From: Clostridium sp.
GTDB taxonomy: Bacteria > Bacillota > Clostridia > Clostridiales > Clostridiaceae
Length of the DNA stretch: 10,679 bases
Direction of reading: 5' to 3'
NCBI GenBank assembly: GCA_012511315.1
Contig: JAAZGI010000333.1
Coordinates: 1-10,679 of the forward strand
The notes below the pieces were generated by a model. It had not been told where the DNA came from, ran no database searches, and worked only from the letters and a program-made list of their open reading frames with translations. Shown piece after piece: positions 5,305 to 10,679 of the stretch. The stretch's first letter is position 1; the number at the start of each line of letters is the position of its first letter. A program made the translations under genes and the position numbers.

Positions 5305-7992
5305 TTATTTTAACTTTTGTTCTGTTTGAAAATAATTATCCCATCCCCCCAATGTGTGGAGGTGATCTTTCCAATTGGATATGTTCACGGAGTTTGGCAG
5401 ATAACTATCTAAATCAGACCAGCGCAAAGGCCAAGAAATTGGAGCGCTGGGCCGAGCTCGAAGAGAAAAGTTGCTGATAGCTGTTGAACTACGGCGACTC
5501 CGAACCCAGTCGATATAAATTTTATCTTTTCGCTTATTCTTTCTCATATTTGCTGTGTAGCGATCAGGCCACTTGCTCTCCATACCCTGGGCGATTAGTT
5601 TTGCAAAACTGGCACAGCTTTCCCAATCAGCAGACGGAAATAGGGGGACAACAACATGGTACCCTTTGCCACCACTAGTTTTCAGATAAGCCTTTAGGCC
5701 AAGCTCATTTAAAAGAGACTTTAGATCTCGGACACCTTGACGAACTTGTTCAGGGGTTATTGATTCGTCGGGGTCTAGATCAAAAACCAGTCGATCCGGT
5801 TGTTCTAATTGATTTATTGAGGAGCCCCATAGATGAAATTCAATGCTTCCATTTTGAATGGCACCCATAAGACCTGTTTGATTGTTTATAACAAGGATGT
5901 CTGTGGGCTCACCGTCGTTATCTTTAATAGCAAGGCTGTTTATACCATCAATTTCATGATTCAAATGTTTTTGATAAAAACAATCCTCACCGATTTTATC
6001 TGTACAGCTAATAAAAGTTACAGGTCGATTCGATAAATGAGGCATCATCCTTTCTTGAATTGCCCAATAATAATCAGCGACATCTTGCTTTGTAATGTTA
6101 TCCTCTGGGAATAAGAGTTTATCAGGAGAAGATAAAGACACATTCCCATATTGAGTGTTTTTAACAGGCTCTGATTTTTGCTTGACCTTCAATTTTGACT
6201 TAGCATTGGCATCTTTTAAAATAAACGATGTCTGTCCAGGGTCTATTTGATCAAGGGAAGCGTTATTGATCGTCTTGGTAGGTTTATCAGGGCGAGAAAA
6301 TTCTTTTTGAACCTCACGGACTGAGTCGCCTATTCGTAGTCCTTGATAAGATGCTTGTCTTAGCAAGTTATCATTGGTCATTTCAGTATACTCTACTTGA
6401 GCAACTAGTTTTGGAGATAAATGATGGATGGTTTCATCATGGCGTTGGCTTGGGGGGTTCACAAAAGGGGAGGTCTTTCGATTTAAGTTGTTAAATGAAT
6501 TAAGAAGTTCTGTGGTGACTTCTTTGGAAAAGCCCGTACCAGCACGCCCACGGTAGATCAAGTCTTGATCTTCATAAACTCCTAACAGTAGGGCAGAAAG
6601 TCCCGTAGAGTTGATATCGGTGACGGTATAGCCACCGATAACAAACTCTTGAGGGATCCTACATTTTATTTTAATCCATTCCTTGCTTCTAGACTGATGA
6701 TAAAGCGACTCTTTTTTCTTAGAGATAATCCCTTCTAGGGATTGATCACAAGCTTTATTTAAAAGGTCCTGGCCATCTTTCGTATGATAGCTAAAGTGAA
6801 TCCCGGAAGGGCTGTTTTTTAATACTTCAAAGAGAAGGTCTTTACGATTTATTAAGGGCAAGGAGCGAAGGTCTTGATTTCCGTAGGCCAATAAATCAAA
6901 GGCAACAAAACTCAAATCTTTTTCTTTAGGTTCTTTTAGATAAGCCTGCAGAGCGCCAAAATCAGTTTTTCCATCTTCATCGAAAACAACTAATTCACCA
7001 TCAAGAACCATATTTGCAGGAGACCACTTTTCAAGGGATTGGATAAGGGCTGGAACCTTATGTGACCAATCGTGACCATTGCGAGTAAGTACTCGGACCC
7101 TTTTATTTTCCATAAAAATTAAAACACGATATCCATCGAACTTTAATTCATGAATCCATTGAGTCCCCTTGGGCACAGTATTTTTTAAGCTAGCTAGCAT
7201 TGGCTTTGATGCTTTGAAAGGAAGGTTTTCAAAGGGCAGGCGATTGACTAATGTCTGGTGAGCATCGGATACTTCTTTAATGTCCTTTGCTTCAATAGCC
7301 TTTGTTGTGTTAGCCTTTGCTTTATTAGGGTTTTTTTTATTAGGTTTTGTTTCATCAGACGCAGTTTCAGAAGCTTTTGCTTTGTCTTTAAAAGATGAGG
7401 TCTCTATTTTCGCAGAACCATCAGTATGTCCTTTAGAAATTTCTTCCAAAGTTTCATTGCTTCGCACCGATGTTTTAATATCAGTGATTATACGATCTGA
7501 GCTGGCTTCATCATCTTTTTCTTTGATTAACAACCAGTTTTTTTCTTGTTCGTCTTTTTTTGCTTTCATGCGAACTAGAGCCCAACCACCCTTTAAACGC
7601 TGGCCTTGTAATTCAAGTTTTAATGATCCATTGGCAAAGCCTTTTTTAGGATCCTCTTTTGGAATCCAAATTCCTTCATCAAAAAGCTGGACGGTTCCAC
7701 CTCCATACTCACCCTTAGGTATGGTCCCTTCAAAGTTTCGATAATCTAAAGGGTGGTCTTCAACGTGGACAGCTAGGCGTTTATCCTTGGGATTAAGGCT
7801 AGGACCTTTTGGTACTGCCCAAGACCAAAGAACGCCTTCAAATTCTAACCGAAAGTCATAATGAAGTCTGGAGGCTGCATGACGCTGAACTACAAATCGT
7901 AGACCCTCAGGTGAGGAACTAGTATTGCCTTGAGGTTCACTGGTTTTTTTAAAGTCGCGTTTGGATTTATATTCGTCAAGTGGACTACTCAT
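5305..7992 (-). CDS. ligD: DNA ligase D: 3'-phosphoesterase, ATP-dependent ligase and polymerase/primase fusion
   Basis: This 895-residue repair enzyme acts with Ku to trim, fill in and seal double-strand breaks (bacterial NHEJ). The order is PE-LIG-POL. The PE domain (about 30-160) has the expected catalytic set in HAASRLHYDFR and EDHPLDY: His38, His44, Asp46, Arg48, His80 and Tyr84. A Lys/Ala/Ser-rich low-complexity linker (about 163-255) follows. The ligase domain shows ELKFDGYR with nucleotidyl Lys284, DGELVVF, EGIISKK and WIKIKC, then an OB fold. The POL domain (about 615-895) has FDLDPD (Asp738, Asp740), SGGKGYH (His779) and IYIDW (Asp828). The spacings among these agree with those I recall for Pseudomonas LigD. 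All three active sites look intact. The start ATG overlaps the ku stop (TAATG), with AAGGAG inside the ku end, so translation is coupled. Confidence 0.96.
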   Translation of the reverse strand: MSSPLDEYKSKRDFKKTSEPQGNTSSSPEGLRFVVQRHAASRLHYDFRLEFEGVLWSWAVPKGPSLNPKDKRLAVHVEDHPLDYRNFEGTIPKGEYGGGTVQLFDEGIWIPKEDPKKGFANGSLKLELQGQRLKGGWALVRMKAKKDEQEKNWLLIKEKDDEASSDRIITDIKTSVRSNETLEEISKGHTDGSAKIETSSFKDKAKASETASDETKPNKKNPNKAKANTTKAIEAKDIKEVSDAHQTLVNRLPFENLPFKASKPMLASLKNTVPKGTQWIHELKFDGYRVLIFMENKRVRVLTRNGHDWSHKVPALIQSLEKWSPANMVLDGELVVFDEDGKTDFGALQAYLKEPKEKDLSFVAFDLLAYGNQDLRSLPLINRKDLLFEVLKNSPSGIHFSYHTKDGQDLLNKACDQSLEGIISKKKESLYHQSRSKEWIKIKCRIPQEFVIGGYTVTDINSTGLSALLLGVYEDQDLIYRGRAGTGFSKEVTTELLNSFNNLNRKTSPFVNPPSQRHDETIHHLSPKLVAQVEYTEMTNDNLLRQASYQGLRIGDSVREVQKEFSRPDKPTKTINNASLDQIDPGQTSFILKDANAKSKLKVKQKSEPVKNTQYGNVSLSSPDKLLFPEDNITKQDVADYYWAIQERMMPHLSNRPVTFISCTDKIGEDCFYQKHLNHEIDGINSLAIKDNDGEPTDILVINNQTGLMGAIQNGSIEFHLWGSSINQLEQPDRLVFDLDPDESITPEQVRQGVRDLKSLLNELGLKAYLKTSGGKGYHVVVPLFPSADWESCASFAKLIAQGMESKWPDRYTANMRKNKRKDKIYIDWVRSRRSSTAISNFSLRARPSAPISWPLRWSDLDSYLPNSVNISNWKDHLHTLGGWDNYFQTEQKLK

Positions 7993-8885
7993 TACGACTC
8001 CTTAGCTTTATTAGCTGATGATTTTGTTTTTCCACCAGATTTGCTTTGCTTTGCAGTTTTAGACTTTGACTTTGCAGTGGATTGAGACGACTGACTAGGT
8101 TTTTTATCTTTTGCAGCAATGCTTTGTTTTAATAGGTCCATAATATCCACCACATTGGTCGATGTTTCCTCCACTTCGGTTTCTTCATCATCTGGTAAAC
8201 TTTCACCTTTTAACTTTGCCTTTGCTTGAATTCGCTCAAGCAAGGCATTAGAATAATCGTCCTCAAAATCCTCATGTTTCCACTTGGCAGTTAAACCATC
8301 GATTAAAGAAATAGCCAAATCCATTTCTTTTTTGGTGACTTTTATTTCTTTGGGTAGGTCTAAAGCCTCCGAGCTGCGAATTTCATCGGCATAAAGTAAT
8401 AAGTTTAAAACAAGGGCATCATCCTTTGGGAAAATCACCCCTAAACTTTGTTTTGTGCGGATAGTAATTCTACCGATTGCAACCTTATCGGATTTTTTCA
8501 TGGCGTCTCGTAGGAGGATATAGGGTTTTTCGCCACCCTTTACAGGGGACAGAAAATAAGGTTTCTCCAATAACATAAGGTTCAACTCATCGGCATCAAT
8601 GAATTGTTCAATTTCCATGGTTTTACTAGCTTTAGGATCTGCTTTTTCGAAATCTTCATCTGTTACAACGACAAAGCTACCATCATCAAACTCATAGGAC
8701 TTGACAATGTCATCCCAAGCGACTTCTTTGCCAGTATTAGCATTTACTCGTTTGTATTCAATTTTGGCATGGTCCTTAGAATCCATCATGCTAAAGCTTA
8801 GTTTTGATGGTTTGCTTGCACTAAAGAGTTGTATAGGGATGCTGACCAGACCAAAAGAAATAGTGCCATTCCAGATTGCTTTCAT
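7992..8885 (-). CDS. ku: Ku, DNA end-binding protein of bacterial NHEJ
   Basis: This 297-residue protein forms a homodimeric ring on broken DNA ends and recruits LigD. It opens with MKAIWNGTISFGLVSIPIQL, the near-invariant bacterial Ku start, followed by the beta-barrel core through LLLYADEIRS (about residue 175). A helical region, a VVDIMDLLKQSI segment near 250, and a Lys/Ser-rich low-complexity tail complete it; such basic tails bind DNA in other bacterial Ku proteins. The ATG at 8885 was chosen because GGAGG lies eight bases upstream and the family starts there. The frame is open for 19 further codons upstream without homology. ligD begins on the last base of the ku stop codon. No sigma-A promoter could be assigned with confidence upstream. 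In Bacillus the equivalent pair is expressed in the forespore, but no matching promoter was seen here. Confidence 0.95.
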   Translation of the reverse strand: MKAIWNGTISFGLVSIPIQLFSASKPSKLSFSMMDSKDHAKIEYKRVNANTGKEVAWDDIVKSYEFDDGSFVVVTDEDFEKADPKASKTMEIEQFIDADELNLMLLEKPYFLSPVKGGEKPYILLRDAMKKSDKVAIGRITIRTKQSLGVIFPKDDALVLNLLLYADEIRSSEALDLPKEIKVTKKEMDLAISLIDGLTAKWKHEDFEDDYSNALLERIQAKAKLKGESLPDDEETEVEETSTNVVDIMDLLKQSIAAKDKKPSQSSQSTAKSKSKTAKQSKSGGKTKSSANKAKES

Positions 8886-9484
8886 AGTTATAACCTCCAA
8901 TTGATTTATATTGTTGTTAACGAAATTGTGCAGGAGTCTCACTTATATCAGCTATAATAATACAAGACTTTTTAAGGTTGGTTTTATCCTAAACGAACTT
9001 ATTCTAAGCTTTCATTGGGACAATAAAAATTTATGATTGATCACTCAGATAGTCTTGAGGGAATGAAAAACATTCTATTGCTGTCAACACTTTAATGGTC
9101 GAGGCGAAATAGAGATTAAAATCAGCATAAATCATAAGAAAAATCAGTTCAAGGGTTTCAACGAATCTTAACATATCGTTTACCTAAAGCTCTTAATTGA
9201 TTTAAAATGGTGACTATTAAGATTTTAAATGCTCCTTAATCATAGTTTTCAGGAAATATCAAAATGATTATTAAAATTTCAAAGGAAATAGGAGATAACT
9301 AAAACAAAGTTGTGCAAAATAAGCTAAATGATTTTTGATGTAAATTTAAAGTCTTAAGAATTGGATAAGATATATAATAATCAAAGTGTTAAATTTTATT
9401 TACATTAATTGAATATCATGTAGGATATGAGGGGATTATGTTATCATATCAATATAAGAAATAAAACGAAAAGAGGAGGAAGCA
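8886..9484. other. Divergent intergenic region between ku and the heme-protein gene
   Basis: These 599 very AT-rich bases contain no open frame of note. They must hold the promoters of ku (leftward) and of the gene at 9485 (rightward). AT-rich boxes occur at 8951-8966 (both strands) and at 9373-9378 (TATAAT), none with a good -35 partner. A 9-base inverted repeat of only A and T (9200-9208 with 9222-9230) is probably chance. No Fur or PerR operator could be recognised. Confidence 0.5.
9439..9447 (+). promoter_or_regulatory. Possible extended -10 promoter of the HTHP gene
   Basis: TGTTATCAT (9439-9447) is an extended -10 element (TG-N-TATCAT) about 38 bases before the start codon. The -35 region at the right distance (TGTAGG) is poor, which extended -10 promoters tolerate. 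A TATAAT at 9373-9378 is a rival. Confidence 0.3.
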
Positions 9485-9709
9485 ATGTCAACTTGGTTAC
9501 CAAGCTTAATCACTGAAACGCCAGAGGAAGGTTATGACCTTGCCGTCACACTAGCTAGAAAAGCAGTTGGAATGATTCAACCGGATCCAGAAATTAAAAA
9601 GCGGTTACGATCAATTTATTCAGAAAATGCAGATAGTCTAACAATGGCATCTCAAGTTGTTGCCATTCACTTTCAAACCGTTGCAGCTGCAAATAATTAT
9701 TGGAAATAA
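9485..9709 (+). CDS. Hexameric tyrosine-coordinated heme protein (HTHP) family
   Basis: This 74-residue soluble protein begins MSTWLPSLITETPEEGYDLA, has AVGMIQPDPEIKKRLRSIY in the middle and ends VVAIHFQTVAAANNYWK. These features, and the full length, match the HTHP family first described from the marine bacterium Silicibacter pomeroyi. That protein forms a hexamer in which each small helical subunit binds a heme through a tyrosine, with peroxidase/catalase-like activity reported. From memory the ligand there is Tyr45; a Tyr is at position 45 here (RSIY45). No signal peptide or membrane segment is present. Translation should be strong: AGGAGG (9474-9479) lies five bases before the ATG. The gene stands alone, with a terminator at 9802-9836. 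Identification is by recalled family sequence, not by search. The physiological substrate is unknown. Confidence 0.85.
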   Translation: MSTWLPSLITETPEEGYDLAVTLARKAVGMIQPDPEIKKRLRSIYSENADSLTMASQVVAIHFQTVAAANNYWK

Positions 9710-9801
9710 GCTGCTAACCCTAACTTTTGACAAACAAAAATGAGTTTTAAGTTTAAATCTAAAGCTAACAAAATGCTACTTTTTGTAGAGTTTATAGGAT
9801 G

Positions 9802-9836
9802 AAAGCCTAGGTAAAATAATAATTCCTAGGCTTTTT
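9802..9836 (+). terminator. Rho-independent terminator after the HTHP gene
   Basis: AAAGCCTAGG (9802-9811) and CCTAGGCTTT (9825-9834) form a perfect 10-base-pair stem with a 13-base loop and end in a short T-run. It lies about 90 bases after the stop codon at 9709 and makes the HTHP gene a single-gene transcription unit. Between stop and hairpin nothing else was seen. Confidence 0.85.
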
Positions 9837-9917
9837 AGCGAAAAATAACAAAAGCTTTCTAGATTTTAAATAGATAGGTGATTTTAGAAGGTTGAGTAGA
9901 CAAAATTGATGTGGAAG

Positions 9918-9945
9918 TTGATATATGCATTTCCTAGCGTAAAAT
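9918..9945 (+). promoter_or_regulatory. Probable sigma-A promoter of the right-edge gene
   Basis: TTGATA (9918-9923) and TAAAAT (9940-9945), each one or two mismatches from consensus, are separated by 16 bases. Transcription would start near 9952, giving a leader of about 107 bases that includes the palindrome at 9973-9996. Base composition makes chance matches likely, so confidence is moderate. Confidence 0.45.
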
Positions 9946-9964
9946 TTGGCAATGTTTAAAGTAA

Positions 9965-10000
9965 TGCGAGAAATAAAACAAAATATTTTGTTTTATCGCA
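9965..10000. repeat. Perfect 24-base palindrome with flanking TGCG/CGCA arms
   Basis: The 12-base half ATAAAACAAAAT (9973-9984) is followed immediately by its exact reverse complement (9985-9996), with no loop. Outside it, TGCG (9965-9968) on the left, offset by four bases, complements CGCA (9997-10000) directly abutting on the right. With no spacer and no T-run after it, it does not look like a normal terminator. Its place just after the proposed promoter suggests an operator for a dimeric repressor, or an RNA hairpin in the leader of the gene at 10059. Confidence 0.7.
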
Positions 10001-10058
10001 ATTTCAAGGTTTTAAGATCTGTTGAAAAGCTGCAGGTAGAATATTGGAAGGAAGTAAA

Positions 10059-10679
10059 ATGGGAGAGACTATTAGTCCAAAATGCTCTGACAACAAAGAA
10101 GTTGTAAGGATAGAAAATGACTTGAAAAACATTACAGAAGGAATATTGTTGAGTGCACGTGCAAGTGTAGAGAATAATAATTCCCTGAGTATGCCAATTG
10201 GAGAACTTGTAACACTAGGCGCAGGAGTAGCATCATTGATTCCTAAATTAAGAGCAATAACTCAGACAACTTCTGTTAATAATGAGGGACTATATCAACT
10301 AGCTAATGCGGGTGTTGGTGATGTTTTAAAAGTTGCGAAAAACGGTAATTTCTGGGGCGCATTTATAACTGCTAATGAAACGTCAAAATTTGCTCAACTT
10401 CAGAAAGCTGAACTCTTATCAGCATCGACAACAATTAAAATGCCGATAGACCCAGCAACAATAATGATGGCAGTTGCACTTTTTTCGATTGAACAGCAGT
10501 TAGGAAATATTGCTGAGATGGCAAAACAGATACTTACATTCCTAGAAGTAGAAAAAGAAGCGGAAATAGAAGCGGATGTAGAAATGTTGATTAATATCAT
10601 CGCAAAGTATAAGCTCAATTGGGACAATGAGCATTTTATTACAAGCAATCATAAGTTGGTATTGGATATTCAGAGAACA
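10059..10679 (+). CDS. Uncharacterized protein, 3' end outside window
   Basis: The frame is open from the ATG at 10059 to the last base (207 codons, no stop), so the protein is cut by the window edge. GGAAGGA lies six bases before the ATG, a good ribosome binding site. I do not recognise a named family. It vaguely recalls uncharacterized Firmicutes proteins with a conserved central AVALFSIEQQLG-type segment. Visible features are a polar start, a Gly/Ala-rich stretch LVTLGAGVASLIPKL (about residues 50-64), and a hydrophobic segment IMMAVALFSI (about 135-144) that could be a buried or weakly membrane-seeking helix. A charged helix then carries EVEKEAEIEADVEML, likely coiled coil. No signal peptide is evident. 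The codon use resembles its neighbours. A promoter and a perfect palindrome lie upstream. Confidence 0.8.
   Translation, partial: MGETISPKCSDNKEVVRIENDLKNITEGILLSARASVENNNSLSMPIGELVTLGAGVASLIPKLRAITQTTSVNNEGLYQLANAGVGDVLKVAKNGNFWGAFITANETSKFAQLQKAELLSASTTIKMPIDPATIMMAVALFSIEQQLGNIAEMAKQILTFLEVEKEAEIEADVEMLINIIAKYKLNWDNEHFITSNHKLVLDIQRT

Noticed and set aside
7280..7744. A 154-codon open frame on the plus strand opposite ligD, with a hydrophobic start
   Set aside because: It mirrors the Lys/Ala-rich linker and PE domain of ligD. Its hydrophobic look comes from the complement of Lys/Ala/Glu codons.
2738..9092. Shared AAAGTGTTGAC motif before feoB (about 2738-2748) and, inverted, between ku and the HTHP gene (about 9082-9092)
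   Set aside because: Only about eleven bases match, in opposite orientation and at unrelated distances from the genes; it is probably chance.
9200..9230. Inverted repeat ATTTAAAAT / ATTTTAAAT as a regulatory site for ku or the HTHP gene
   Set aside because: It contains only A and T, is short, and such matches are expected by chance in this composition; it is also far from both start codons.
10400..10648. An 82-codon minus-strand open frame opposite the right-edge gene
   Set aside because: The plus-strand frame is open across the whole region with a good start signal; the minus frame has neither a start signal nor a recognised sequence.

Overview
The window is AT-rich (roughly two thirds A+T) and looks like a low-GC Gram-positive chromosome, most likely an anaerobic or facultative member of the Clostridia/Eubacteriales. 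The evidence is the protein families present: a YdbC-type PC4-like protein, a RelP/YwaC-type small alarmone synthetase, a clostridial-style feoA-feoB-(Cys-rich membrane protein) iron operon, and strong AGGAGG-type ribosome binding sites. The genus cannot be fixed from the sequence alone. No RNA gene or CRISPR array was seen.

Layout. Bases 1-104 are the tail of an IS30-family transposase cut by the window edge. Bases 334-1342 carry two plus-strand genes, a ssDNA-binding YdbC-like protein and a (p)ppGpp synthetase, closed by a clear terminator. Bases 1343-2148 hold no recognisable gene. Bases 2149-5098 are the ferrous iron uptake module. It has a sigma-A promoter with a near-perfect Fur box, feoA, a hairpin, a second Fur box, feoB, a small FeoB-associated Cys-rich membrane protein, and a strong terminator. 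Bases 5305-8885 (minus strand) are a translationally coupled ku-ligD pair that encodes a complete bacterial non-homologous end-joining machine. After a 599-base divergent intergenic region, 9485-9709 (plus) encodes a small protein recognised as a hexameric tyrosine-coordinated heme protein (HTHP), with its own terminator. The window ends inside an unrecognised gene starting at 10059. Its leader carries a perfect 24-base palindrome.

How the parts may fit. Fur-controlled Fe(II) import, a heme protein family with peroxidase/catalase-like activity, two-protein double-strand-break repair and an alarmone synthetase are all compatible with coping with iron/oxidative stress or dormancy. Apart from the two Fur boxes, nothing in the sequence shows that they are co-regulated, and each block has its own terminator. 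The points most worth a second look are the HTHP gene in this kind of genome, the palindrome before the unknown right-edge gene, the Arg-rich N-terminus of FeoA, and the three-domain LigD.
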